Assembly (NCBI RefSeq): GCF_001514205.1
Contig: NZ_KQ948764.1
Coordinates: 753,882-817,881 of the forward strand
Length of the DNA: 64,000 nucleotides
Origin: Streptomyces griseoruber
Lineage (GTDB): Bacteria > Actinomycetota > Actinomycetes > Streptomycetales > Streptomycetaceae
Direction: 5' to 3'
Below the pieces are notes generated by a model. That model did not search any database. It saw nothing but the letters and a program-made list of their open reading frames with translations, and was not told the origin of the DNA. A program made the translations under genes and the position numbers. Below, in pieces: positions 51,117 to 59,453 of the stretch; within the stretch, counting starts at the first letter, position 1, and the number at the start of each line of letters is the position of its first letter.

Positions 51117-52861
51117 TGCACGGTCTGCACATCTCCTTCTGGCTGCCCACCGTGGTGCTGGGCGCCGCCCTGGCGATCAAGCTGCCCAGCATCCTCAAGC
51201 TGTGGCGGGACCCGCTGCTGCGCGCGGTCGGCGGGCTGCTGCTGTTCGCCTGCGCGGTGTTCGTGTTCGCCGCCCCGAGGACGATCGCCTGGACCAACCG
51301 GGTCACCGGGGTCCCCAACATCGCGGCGCCCTGGGTGTACTCCCTGCTCACCGCGCTCTCCGCGTCCTGGCTGCTGCTGGTCATCGCCTGGCGCAACAAC
51401 CTCACCGAGCGCTCGGCCCAGACCCGGCGCGCCACCCGGTGGGTGGTGTCCGTGTACGCGGGGGTCGTGGTCGCGCTGTGGGTGCTGTTCGCGCTCGCCG
51501 ACGTGCCCGTGGAGCGGATCCGGGACCTGGACACGTACTACGCCACCACGCCCTTCATGCGGGAGGAGATCCTGCTCTATCTGCTCGCGCACACCGTGGC
51601 CTGCTCGGTCACCGCCGGGCTGATCTGGAACTGGAGCCGCACCGAGGGCCTCGACGCCTGGCTGCGCTGGGGGCTGCGCTTCCTGGGGGCCGGGTATGCG
51701 ACGAACCTGCTGTTCAGCGCGGCCAAGCTGACGGCCGTGGTGGCCCGCTGGACCGGGCACGACCTGGACTGGCTGAACACCGACATCGCGCCGTCGGCCG
51801 CCTGTGTCGCCGCCACCCTGGTCGCGGTCGGCTTCATCGTGCCGCACGCCGGCCAGTACCTCCAGGAGCGCTGGCGGGTCCGCCGGCTGCACCGCGGTCT
51901 CGGCCCGCTCGCCCGGCTGATGCGCCCCGTCGTCGGCACCCGTGAGCCGCTCGCCCTGCGTGCCACCCCCGAACTCCGGCTGATCCGCCGCGAGACCTTC
52001 ATCCGTGACGCCGTCCTCCAGCTCTCCCGCCACCTCGACGACGACCTGCGCAGGCGCTCCTACGACGCCGCGGTCGCCCTCGGCCACGACCGCGGCCGCG
52101 CCCAGGCCCTGGCGGCGGCGGTGACGATCCAGGCGGCGGTGGCGGCGAGCCGCCGAGGAGAGCCGTCGCCGGAGGGCCCGGCCGACGGGGTGGACCGTTC
52201 CCCCCGCTCCGGTGACACCGCGCCGATCGGAAACCCGGCCCTGGGCACCGGAGCCGCCATCGCGGGAGCCCGCGGCGCGGGCCCACGCCTGGAGGAGACG
52301 CTGCCCGGGAGCACGGGCGCGCGGACGCGGGGCGCGACGCGCGCGCCGACGCGGGGCGCGGGGGCGGAGGCCCACGATGCGGAAGCCCAGGGCATGAGCC
52401 CCGGACCGACGCACGCCGAGGCCTCGGCGTCCGCGCCGCTTGGAGTGTCTGGCCTGGGCGAGGTACCCGGCCCGGGCAGCGTGCCCACCCCGCTCGGGGA
52501 GCCCAGCCCCGGCGGCGTGCCCGCCCTGCACAGGGCGCCCGCCCCGGGCGAGATGCCCGCCCCTGGCGAGGCGTCCGGCCCTGGCGAGGCGTCCGGCACA
52601 GGCAGCGTGCCCAGCCCGCAGGGGGCGCCCAACCCGGGCAGCATGCCCGCCCCACACGGGGCGTCCGGCCCGCTTGAGGCGTCCGGCCCCGTGGCTCGGT
52701 CGGTTCCCGTGCGCGGAACGCCGGGGCCGGGGGCCGGGGCGGACACGACTTATCTGTTGCGGGAGATCCAGGCCGTGTCCGAGGTTCTCCGGCATCCCGA
52801 TGACATCGACGCGGTCCGTGAGCTCGCGGTCCGCCCCGGCAGAGAGCATGTCCCCGCATGA
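51116..52861 (+). CDS. MAB_1171c-type membrane protein with long disordered tail
   Basis: A 581-residue protein. The first 250 residues hold about seven hydrophobic segments of the family named MAB_1171c putative transporter (ISFWLPTVVLGAALAI, IAAPWVYSLLTALSASWLLL, VVSVYAGVVVALWVLFALAD). A cytoplasmic part follows (RETFIRDAVLQLSRHLDDDL, then AVALGHDRGRAQALAAAV). Residues about 340-560 are Gly/Pro/Ala/Ser-rich imperfect repeats (PAPGEMPAPGEASGPGEASG), and the last 25 residues become ordered again (YLLREIQAVSEVLRHPDDID). Transport has not been shown for the family. It overlaps both neighbours, so one translationally coupled unit. Confidence 0.8.
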   Translation: MHGLHISFWLPTVVLGAALAIKLPSILKLWRDPLLRAVGGLLLFACAVFVFAAPRTIAWTNRVTGVPNIAAPWVYSLLTALSASWLLLVIAWRNNLTERSAQTRRATRWVVSVYAGVVVALWVLFALADVPVERIRDLDTYYATTPFMREEILLYLLAHTVACSVTAGLIWNWSRTEGLDAWLRWGLRFLGAGYATNLLFSAAKLTAVVARWTGHDLDWLNTDIAPSAACVAATLVAVGFIVPHAGQYLQERWRVRRLHRGLGPLARLMRPVVGTREPLALRATPELRLIRRETFIRDAVLQLSRHLDDDLRRRSYDAAVALGHDRGRAQALAAAVTIQAAVAASRRGEPSPEGPADGVDRSPRSGDTAPIGNPALGTGAAIAGARGAGPRLEETLPGSTGARTRGATRAPTRGAGAEAHDAEAQGMSPGPTHAEASASAPLGVSGLGEVPGPGSVPTPLGEPSPGGVPALHRAPAPGEMPAPGEASGPGEASGTGSVPSPQGAPNPGSMPAPHGASGPLEASGPVARSVPVRGTPGPGAGADTTYLLREIQAVSEVLRHPDDIDAVRELAVRPGREHVPA

Positions 52862-54264
52862 CTGAAGATCCCACCCCCGCCAGAACCGCCGTAGTCCTGG
52901 GGGGATCCCATGCCGGCATACTCGCGGCGGCCGCCCTGGCAGGTCTCGCCGAGCGGGTCGTCGTCGTCGAGCGGGACGTCCTGCCCGAGGGTCCCGAGCC
53001 CCGCAAGGGGCTGCCCCAGGCCCGTCACGCCCACATGCTGTGGTCGGGCGGGGTGCGGGCGCTCACGGAGCTGCTGCCGGGCGCCACGGAGGCGCTGTGG
53101 GCGGCCGGGGCGCGCCGGCATCCGGTCACCACGGACATGGTCGTCATGGGGCCGCGCGGCTGGTTCCGGCGCTGGCCCGAGTCGCACCACGTGATCCTCG
53201 CCGGGCGGGACCTGCTGGACGCGACGGTCCGGGCGCAGGTCCTCGCGGACGAGCGGGTCGAACTGCTCGACGGCACCGAGGTGCTGGGGCTGGAGGGCAC
53301 CGCGGAGGCGGTCACCGGGGTGCGGGTCCGCAGCCGGGAGGGGGACGCCGTACGGGTGCTGCGGGCCGGGCTGGTCGTGGACGCGACCGGGCGCGGCTCG
53401 CGGGCGTCGCGGTGGCTGACGGAGCTGGGGCTGCCCGAGGTGGAGCGGCGTGAGGTCGACGCGGGGCTGGCCTACGCGAGCCGGCTCTATCTCGCTCCGG
53501 AGCAGGCCCGGTCCGGCTATCCGATCGTGAACGTGCAGCCGGATCCGCGGGACGCGCGTCCGGGGCGGGCCGGCTTTCTGCTGCCCATCGAGGAGGGGCG
53601 CTGGATCGTCACCCTCAACGGTACGCGCGGCGGTGAACCCTCCGCCGACGCCGGGGACTTCGTCCGGTTCGCCCGGGAGGAGCTGCGCCACCCGGTCATC
53701 GGGGAGCTGTTGGAGCGGGCCGAGCCGCTGACCGACGTGTCGTACACGCGGGCCACGCTCAACCGGCGGCACTTCTACGAGCGGATGCCGCGGTGGCCGG
53801 AGAACTTCGCGGTGCTCGGGGACGCGCTGGCCGCGTACAACCCGCTCTACGGGCACGGTCTCGCCGTCGCCGCGCAGAGTGCGGTGCTGCTGCGGGACGT
53901 GGTGCGGCGGTACGGATGGGGGGCGGCCGGGCTGGCGCGGCGGGTCCAGCGGGCGGTGGTCCGGCCGGCGGGGGCGGCGTGGGATCTCGCGATCGGGCAG
54001 GACGTGTTCTATCCGGGGGCGACGGAGGGCGGGCCGACGGTACGGGACCGGGTGCTGTCGGCGTACGTGGGCCGGCTGATGCTGACGGCGACCGGCAACG
54101 GACGGATCGCCCGGCGGGTGACGGACGTGACGTCGCTGGAGCGGGGAGCCGGGGTCCTGCTGGCCCCGTCCGTCCTGCTGGCCGCCGCGGCGGGCCCGCT
54201 GAAACCGCCGCTGAGCGGCCCGCCGCTGACCGGGGAGGAACTGAAGCGGGTGGGGCTGCAGTAG
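52858..54264 (+). CDS. FAD-dependent oxidoreductase
   Basis: A 468-residue flavoprotein. The FAD-binding Rossmann motif is VVLGGSHAGILAAAAL (residues 12-27) with VVVVERD, the DG-type motif is VVDATGRGSR, and the GD motif region reads FAVLGDALAAYNPLYGHGLA (about 318-337). This is the pattern of aromatic hydroxylase/geranylgeranyl-reductase-like flavoenzymes. The substrate is unknown. Its ATG overlaps the stop of the membrane protein (ATGA); co-occurrence with ImmA/IrrE and MAB_1171c genes recurs in Streptomyces but has no explained function to my knowledge. Confidence 0.85.
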   Translation: MTEDPTPARTAVVLGGSHAGILAAAALAGLAERVVVVERDVLPEGPEPRKGLPQARHAHMLWSGGVRALTELLPGATEALWAAGARRHPVTTDMVVMGPRGWFRRWPESHHVILAGRDLLDATVRAQVLADERVELLDGTEVLGLEGTAEAVTGVRVRSREGDAVRVLRAGLVVDATGRGSRASRWLTELGLPEVERREVDAGLAYASRLYLAPEQARSGYPIVNVQPDPRDARPGRAGFLLPIEEGRWIVTLNGTRGGEPSADAGDFVRFAREELRHPVIGELLERAEPLTDVSYTRATLNRRHFYERMPRWPENFAVLGDALAAYNPLYGHGLAVAAQSAVLLRDVVRRYGWGAAGLARRVQRAVVRPAGAAWDLAIGQDVFYPGATEGGPTVRDRVLSAYVGRLMLTATGNGRIARRVTDVTSLERGAGVLLAPSVLLAAAAGPLKPPLSGPPLTGEELKRVGLQ

Positions 54265-54300
54265 GGGTGGCCCCCTCAGGCGGCCTCTCGGCGGCCTCCC

Positions 54301-55149
54301 TCAGCCCTGGAACGCGGGCTGGGGCAGGCCCTTCCCCGCGCCCGGTATCACCAGCAGGGAGCCCGCCACCGGGTGCGGGGCCGTCAGGCCCACCGTCGCC
54401 GTGGTGATGTAGAGGTCGGTGAGGTCGGAGCCGCCGAAGGCGCAGGCCGTCACCCGGGGGGTGGGGAGGGTGATGACGCGGTCGAGTTCCCCCTTGGGGG
54501 TGTAGCGGCGTACCGCGCCGCCGTCCCAGAGGGCAACCCAGACACAGCCGTCCGCGTCGACGGTGAGGCCGTCGGGGAAGCCGGCGCCCTCCTCGATCCC
54601 GACGAAGGGGCGGCGGTCGGAGATCCGGCCGCCGGCGAAGGAGAAGACGTCGACCCGGCGGGTCGGGGAGTCGATGTAGTACATGAGCGAGTGGTCCGGG
54701 CTCCAGCCCGTGCCGTTGCTCACCGCCACGTCGTCGAGGAAGACCTCGGTGGTGCCGTCGCCGGTGAAGCGGGACAGGGTGCCGCCGCCGGGCGCCTCGT
54801 CGTAGCGCATGGTGCCGGCCCACAGGGAGCCGTCGGGGGCGACGGCGGCGTCGTTGGCGCGGCGGCCGGGGACCGGCTCGTGGTGCAGCCAGCGGAAGGC
54901 GCCGTCCTCGTCCAGCAGGGCCACGCCGTCACGGAGGTTGAGGACCAGACCGCCGCCCTCGCGGGGCTTGGCCGCGCCCACGTGCTGGTCGGTGACCCGG
55001 ACCGTGCGGTGGCCGGTCGAGGGGTCGTAGGTGTGCAGCCGGGAGCCGAGGATGTCGAGCCAGAGCAGGCGGCCGGTGGCCGGGTCCCAGGTGGGGCCCT
55101 CGCCGAGGGTGGCCTCGGCCCGTACCGCGATGTCGTACGAGGTGCTCAT
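54301..55149 (-). CDS. SMP-30/gluconolactonase family sugar lactonase
   Basis: A 282-residue beta-propeller lactonase. Visible are LGEGPTWDPATGRLLWLDI (first metal-ligand Glu), RANDAAVAPDGSLWAGTM (Asn and Asp ligands), VSNGTGWSPDHSLMYYIDSP (Asn/Asp) and FPDGLTVDADGCVWVALW. SMP-30 proteins open aldonolactones such as glucono- or arabinonolactone. The ATG overlaps the IclR stop (ATGA), so it is expressed with that regulator. It would supply the hydrolysis step between the sugar dehydrogenase and the dehydratase encoded at 27.7-29.9 kb. Confidence 0.92.
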   Translation of the reverse strand: MSTSYDIAVRAEATLGEGPTWDPATGRLLWLDILGSRLHTYDPSTGHRTVRVTDQHVGAAKPREGGGLVLNLRDGVALLDEDGAFRWLHHEPVPGRRANDAAVAPDGSLWAGTMRYDEAPGGGTLSRFTGDGTTEVFLDDVAVSNGTGWSPDHSLMYYIDSPTRRVDVFSFAGGRISDRRPFVGIEEGAGFPDGLTVDADGCVWVALWDGGAVRRYTPKGELDRVITLPTPRVTACAFGGSDLTDLYITTATVGLTAPHPVAGSLLVIPGAGKGLPQPAFQG

Positions 55150-55919
55150 GCCACGCTCCGGTAGCCGAGGAGTTCGGAGAGCTCCGCGGCGCCCTTGGCA
55201 GCGAGCTGCTCCAGCTCGACGCGGCGCTCGTCGCTCCAGCGGATCATCGGGACGGAGATCGACAGGGCCGCCACGACCTGGCCGGTGCGGTCGCGGACGG
55301 GGGCGGCCACACAGCTCACGTCGGGGTTCGACTCGCGGCTCTCCACCGCGACGCCCCGGTGCCGGATCTCCGCGAGTGCGGTGCGCAGGGCGGCGGGCTC
55401 GGTGATGCTGTTCGGGGTCATCCGCACGAGCTGGGCGTCGTCGGGGACCCGGGCGGAGAGCTCGCTCTCGGGCAGGGAGGCCAGCAGCATCTTGCCGACG
55501 GAGGTGCAGTGGGCGGGCAGCCGGCGGCCGGCGGCCGAGACCATGCGCACCGCGTGCGTGGAGTCGACCTTGGCGATGTAGATGACGTCCGTCCCCTCCA
55601 GGATCGCCACGTGGACCGTCTCGTCACACGTCTCGGCGACACTGCGGGCGATCTGCTGACCCTCGGCGGCGAGGTCGAGCTGCTCGGCGTACCGGCTCCC
55701 GAGCTGGTACGGGCGGACCCCGAGGCGGTACCGTCCGGGCTGTCCGGGCACGGGGACGATATAGGAGCGCGCGGCGAGCGTGGTCACCAGTTCGTGCACC
55801 GTGGTGCGCGGGAGCTGGAGCCTGCGCACGATGTCGGGGGCGGAGAGCGTCCCGTCCCCGTCGAGGAAGAGCTCGAGAATGTCGAGAGCTCGGGTCACGG
55901 CTGGTACGAGGCGTCCCAC
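55146..55919 (-). CDS. IclR family transcriptional regulator
   Basis: A 257-residue regulator. The winged helix (LSAPDIVRRLQLPRTTVHEL, about residues 25-44) and the IclR effector domain (AEGQQIARSVAETCDETVHV, CTSVGKMLLASLPESEL, VAAPVRDRTGQVVAALSISV) are complete. GTG 55919 follows AGGGAGGGGG; the long frame upstream is the TnpB relic. It leads an operon with the SMP-30 lactonase. The shared element lies 34 bases upstream of its start, suggesting autoregulation and control of the four other promoters with that element. Confidence 0.93.
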   Translation of the reverse strand: MGRLVPAVTRALDILELFLDGDGTLSAPDIVRRLQLPRTTVHELVTTLAARSYIVPVPGQPGRYRLGVRPYQLGSRYAEQLDLAAEGQQIARSVAETCDETVHVAILEGTDVIYIAKVDSTHAVRMVSAAGRRLPAHCTSVGKMLLASLPESELSARVPDDAQLVRMTPNSITEPAALRTALAEIRHRGVAVESRESNPDVSCVAAPVRDRTGQVVAALSISVPMIRWSDERRVELEQLAAKGAAELSELLGYRSVA

Positions 55920-55952
55920 GACCGGCCCCCTCCCTGTTTCGTCCCTGGCCTG

Positions 55953-55968
55953 CGTTCGAAATTTCAAC
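55953..55968 (-). promoter_or_regulatory. Shared IclR-type operator upstream of the IclR gene
   Basis: CGTTCGAAATTTCAAC, containing the perfect 8-base palindrome GAAATTTC. It matches the half-site YGTTCGRNATTTC of the other four copies. Confidence 0.6.
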
Positions 55969-56025
55969 AGGCGATCGGCATGGCGAACACAGGCTGTCAT
56001 ATGGCGCTGCGCTGGGCAATGGTCG

Positions 56026-56411
56026 TCAACTACACCGGGACTCAAGTCCCGGGCTTGCACAACGGGTGCCACTGGCGGTGACGTGGCGTTTGCGTCCAGT
56101 TCCGGCATGCCGGTTCGCCCTGTCGATGCGCCCGCACTCGGCGCAGGTGCGGGAGGTGTACGCCGGATGTCGACGATGCCCAGGTCGATGCCGGGGACGT
56201 CATGCGGATCGGTGTTCAGCGGCGCCTCGGGCACCTCGCAGGGCGCCAGCGGCATCCGGTCGTCGTACGGCTGCGCGCCCCGCGGACGGAAGATCGGCTT
56301 CCCGTCGGCTTTCCGGCAGCGCTTCACGCCCTTCTCGAACGCGACCTCGCTCGCCCAGGTGGCCGCCTCGTCGCAGGCGTGCAGGGTCGCCCCGAGTGCC
56401 GCCGCCTGCAC
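56026..56411 (-). pseudogene. tnpB: Multiply deleted TnpB (IS200/IS605 OrfB) relic
   Basis: Fragments of a Streptomyces TnpB follow one another with the intervening parts gone: LHACDEAATWASEVAFEKGV (N-terminal helices), RKADGKPIFRPRGAQPYDDR, CEVPEAPLNTDPHDVPGIDL with GIVDI (RuvC I motif with its Asp), then, after a frame change, TSRTCAECGRIDRANR (zinc finger) and a stop at 56026-56028. A perfect hairpin CCGGGACT-TG-AGTCCCGG overlaps the 3' end (56038-56055), as at right ends and guide-RNA regions of such elements. No TnpA is present. It cannot encode an active nuclease. Confidence 0.7.
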
Positions 56412-56586
56412 GGCTCACCGAACGTACACACCCGTGCGAGGCACCACCACACGTTCGGGACGGATCACCCGATCGAGGGAAGTGAACCGCCACGCCCCCC
56501 ACCGTCTTTGATTCCTCCCAGGCGTAAAAGCCCGGGGTTCGTCGCTGGAATCATGCTGGAACGCCTCGGTGGGCCAGGATGGGGGC

Positions 56587-57243
56587 ATGCCGACCCCGAA
56601 ACGTCTCGCCGGCACCTTCAGTGTCGCCGACTTCCAACTCGTGCTGCTGCGCCGCATGGCCGACCACAACCCGGATCTGGTGGACGACGCCCGCCATGAC
56701 CTGGGGGTGTCCCTGGCGCAGATGAGGGAGGCCAACAAGCGTTGGCAGGCCATGGTCCACTCCCCGCACGCACGGGGCGCCCTCTCCCGTTACCGCTCGG
56801 TCCTCGGTGAGCCCGAGTCGAGGACCGCCCGCCGCGTCGGCGACCTCGACTGCGAGTCCTGGCAGTGGCCGATCCCGCTCTGGCCCGACCTGCGCTTCGA
56901 GGTTCTGCTCGCGCCGAACAACTCCGTCTGGAACGACTGGCTGGTCCGCGCCCCGCGGCAGCCCGGCCCCGCGCTGAACACCCTGGACGACCTGGCCCCC
57001 TGGTCCTGCACGGTCGACGAGGTCGCGCACGCCTTCGCCCCGGCCCGCCCGCTGGAGGGGACCGCCCCCGGCCGCTGGGGACTGGCGTTCACCGCGCCGG
57101 ACGCGCTGGGCGCGCCCAGGGAGGTGATCGCCGAGTTCACCTGGGGCCTGCTCCAGCGGGCGACGGTCCGGGACGGGAACGGCCCCGGGCCCGGCCCGTA
57201 CGAGCAGCAGGAACTGCACGAGCGGCAGTACGGGCAGTACTAG
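56587..57243 (+). CDS. Conserved protein of unknown function
   Basis: A 218-residue soluble protein that I do not recognise. The start MPTPKRLAGTFSVADFQLVL and helix LGVSLAQMREANKRWQAMVH are followed by a strand-rich part (WQWPIPLWPDLRFEVLLAPN, NSVWNDWLVRAPRQPG) and the end LLQRATVRDGNG then a Gln/Glu/Tyr tail (QQELHERQYGQY). No signal peptide or membrane segment. ATG 56587 follows GGATGGGGGC; the frame could start at GTG 56569. The stop lies in the first unit of a triple 21-base repeat shared with the convergent ATP-grasp gene. Confidence 0.65.
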   Translation: MPTPKRLAGTFSVADFQLVLLRRMADHNPDLVDDARHDLGVSLAQMREANKRWQAMVHSPHARGALSRYRSVLGEPESRTARRVGDLDCESWQWPIPLWPDLRFEVLLAPNNSVWNDWLVRAPRQPGPALNTLDDLAPWSCTVDEVAHAFAPARPLEGTAPGRWGLAFTAPDALGAPREVIAEFTWGLLQRATVRDGNGPGPGPYEQQELHERQYGQY

Positions 57244-57303
57244 CGGGCCGCCGCTCGGTGCTAGCGGGCCGCCGCTCGGTGCTAGCGGGCCGCCGCGAGG
57301 ATC
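57241..57303. repeat. Triple 21-bp tandem repeat at convergent gene ends
   Basis: A 21-base unit starting TAGCGGGCCGCCGC and ending TCGGTGC occurs at 57241 and 57262, with a third partial copy from 57283. Each unit boundary carries CTAG, which is a stop for both strands. The left gene ends in the first copy (57241-57243) and the ATP-grasp gene in the third (57282-57284). Confidence 0.8.
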
Positions 57304-58151
57304 GCCACCACGACCGCCGCCACCGAGCCGGTGTGCAGGGACAGGAACAGGTTCGGTTCGACCAGTTCCAGTTCCATGACCTGGGGGCGGCCGTCGTCGC
57401 CGTCCACGAGGTCCACACGCGCGTACAGCAGCTCGGGGGCCCCCGGTACGGCCGCCAGGGCCTGTTCGGCCACGGCCAGTTCGGCGTCCGTGGGCTGCCA
57501 GGCCTCCAGGCCGGGGTGGGCCACCTTGCGCTCGTCGTACGGCGTGCCGGGCGCGAGGACGGCGCCCTTGCGGCTGGCGTGCAGCAGACGGCCGCCGAAG
57601 AACTGCAGGGCCCGCTCGCCGGCCGCGTCGATGCCCCGCACATAGGGCTGCACCATCGCGGTGAAGCCCTCGGCGTGCAGGCGCGCGAGGTGCCGTACGG
57701 CGGTGTCGTGCTCGTCGGGGGTGTAGCGGGCGGCGAAGCGGGCGCCCCCGCCGGAGGTCGGCTTCACGACGTACTCGTGGTCGTCGGGGAGACCGGCCGG
57801 CTCGCCGGGCGCGAGGTAGCGGGTCGGGACGGTCGCGACCCCGGCGGCCGCGAGCGCGCCGAGGTAGCGCTTGTCGCCGTTCCAGCGGATCACCTCGGCC
57901 GGATTGGCCAGCCGGGTGGCCGCGCCGGTCTTCTCGGCCCAGGCCAGGAACTCGGCCGCGCGCCAGCTGTAGTCCCAGGTGGAGCGGATGACGGCGAGGT
58001 CGAAGCCGGCCCAGTCGGCGTCGGGGTCGTCCCAGACGACGGCCCGCGCGTCCGCCCCGGCCTCCTTCAGCGCCGCCACCAGCCCCGGCAGATCCCGGTC
58101 GACGGCGACCTCGGGTCCGGGCCGGCAGGTGACGAGGGCGATACGGGGCAC
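57282..58151 (-). CDS. ATP-grasp family protein
   Basis: A 289-residue ATP-grasp ligase-like protein. WNGDKRYLGALAAAGVATVP begins the ATP-grasp fold, EYVVKPTSGGGARFAARY is the phosphate-binding Lys and flexible loop, MVQPYVRGID the hinge, and DGRPQVMELELVEPNLFLSL carries the metal-binding Glu and Asn residues. It resembles RimK/glutathione-synthetase-like enzymes that ligate a carboxylate to an amine or thiol. Substrate unknown; no peptide-like partner gene is adjacent. It is divergent from the MerR-PP2C gene. Confidence 0.87.
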   Translation of the reverse strand: MPRIALVTCRPGPEVAVDRDLPGLVAALKEAGADARAVVWDDPDADWAGFDLAVIRSTWDYSWRAAEFLAWAEKTGAATRLANPAEVIRWNGDKRYLGALAAAGVATVPTRYLAPGEPAGLPDDHEYVVKPTSGGGARFAARYTPDEHDTAVRHLARLHAEGFTAMVQPYVRGIDAAGERALQFFGGRLLHASRKGAVLAPGTPYDERKVAHPGLEAWQPTDAELAVAEQALAAVPGAPELLYARVDLVDGDDGRPQVMELELVEPNLFLSLHTGSVAAVVVAILAAAR

Positions 58152-58301
58152 AGCGGGACTCCCTCTTCGTACTCATGTCCGATGATCGGTCCCCGGAAGG
58201 CTAACAACCGCCGCGGGAACCCGCACAGGCCGCTTGACCTTCCCCCTCGGTGAAGCCACAGCATCGGTGGCGAGGAACGGCTCGGCACCCGGGGAGTACG
58301 C

Positions 58302-59453
58302 ATGGACCTGCTGACGATCGGTGCCTTCGCGAAGGCCTGCCGGCTGTCGCCCAAGGCGCTGCGGCTCTACGACGAGCTGGAGCTGCTGCGGCCCGCACGG
58401 GTCGACCCCGACACCGGGTACCGCTACTACACGGCCGGGCAGCTGGAACAGGCCCGGCTGGTGGCCTGGCTGCGGCGGCTCGGGATGCCGCTGGCCCGGA
58501 TCCGTGAGGTCTGCGCCCTCGGCGATCCGGCGGCGGCCGCCCGGGAGATCCGCGCCTACTGGGCGCGGGTCGAGGCGGAGACGGCCGTACGGCGGGACCT
58601 GGCCGCGTTCCTCGTGGATCAGCTGTCGGCGACACCGAGGAAGGACACCACCATGCTGGAACTGCGTTACTGCGCCCGCTCGGACCGGGGGCTGGTCCGC
58701 CCCGAGAACCAGGACACGGCGTACGCGGGCGGGCGGCTGCTCGCCGTCGCGGACGGATTCGGACCGGCGGGGGCGCCTGCGAGCAGGGCGGCGGTGCGGG
58801 CGTTGCGGGGGCTGGACTCCGAGGAGGTTCCGGCCGGGAACGTGCTCGCGCTGCTGGAGGAGGCGGTGCGTGGCGCGCACGACGCGGTCCGGGAGGCCGC
58901 GGACGGCTCGGACGAGGTCGGCACGACCCTGACGGCCCTGCTGTGGACGGGCTCCCGCACGGCCCTGGTCCACATCGGCGACACGCGCGGCTACGTACTG
59001 CGCGAGGGTGCCCTCCGTGTCATCAGCCACGACCACACGGTGGTCCAGTCGATGATCGACGAGGGCCGGCTGACCCCGGAGGAGGCCCTGAGCCACCCGC
59101 AGCGCGCCCTGCTGCTGAAGGCCCTGACCGGCGGCGCCCCCGCCACCCCCGACCTCCGTCTGCACGACGCCCGCCCCGGCGACCGCTATCTGCTGTGCTC
59201 CGACGGTCTGTCGCGTGTCGTCGGGCACGGCCGCATCCACGACCTCCTCGCCCGCGCACCCGGCCCGGACGACGCGGTCCGCGCCCTGGTCGCCGAGGCG
59301 AACGCGGCCGGTGGCCCGGACAACGTGAGCTGTGTGGTGGCGGATGTGAGGGAGGTGGTGGAGGCGGCCCGACCCGGGGCAGGATCGAGGGCACACGACC
59401 ACAGCCCACCAGTCCAAGGAGCGTCCGCGTGTCCTCTCTCTTTCCGGCCCTGA
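58302..59453 (+). CDS. MerR regulator fused to a PP2C-type phosphatase
   Basis: A 383-residue fusion. Residues 1-70 are a MerR winged helix (LLTIGAFAKACRLSPKALRL, YRYYTAGQLEQARLVAWLR) followed by the dimer helix to about 105. From about 118 on it is a complete PP2C Ser/Thr phosphatase: RPENQD, LLAVADGFGP, GTTLTALLW, HIGDTRGYVL, LCSDGLS and GGPDNVS, so the metal-binding aspartates are kept. This joins a DNA-binding module to a phosphatase in one chain, possibly self- or kinase-regulated transcription. The last 25 bases overlap the matB start in another frame. Confidence 0.88.
   Translation: MDLLTIGAFAKACRLSPKALRLYDELELLRPARVDPDTGYRYYTAGQLEQARLVAWLRRLGMPLARIREVCALGDPAAAAREIRAYWARVEAETAVRRDLAAFLVDQLSATPRKDTTMLELRYCARSDRGLVRPENQDTAYAGGRLLAVADGFGPAGAPASRAAVRALRGLDSEEVPAGNVLALLEEAVRGAHDAVREAADGSDEVGTTLTALLWTGSRTALVHIGDTRGYVLREGALRVISHDHTVVQSMIDEGRLTPEEALSHPQRALLLKALTGGAPATPDLRLHDARPGDRYLLCSDGLSRVVGHGRIHDLLARAPGPDDAVRALVAEANAAGGPDNVSCVVADVREVVEAARPGAGSRAHDHSPPVQGASACPLSFRP

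Noticed and set aside
52440..52690. Repeated GC-rich units as a CRISPR array or minisatellite
   Set aside because: The units are imperfect, in frame and encode the Gly/Pro/Ala-rich tail of the membrane protein; there are no unique spacers.
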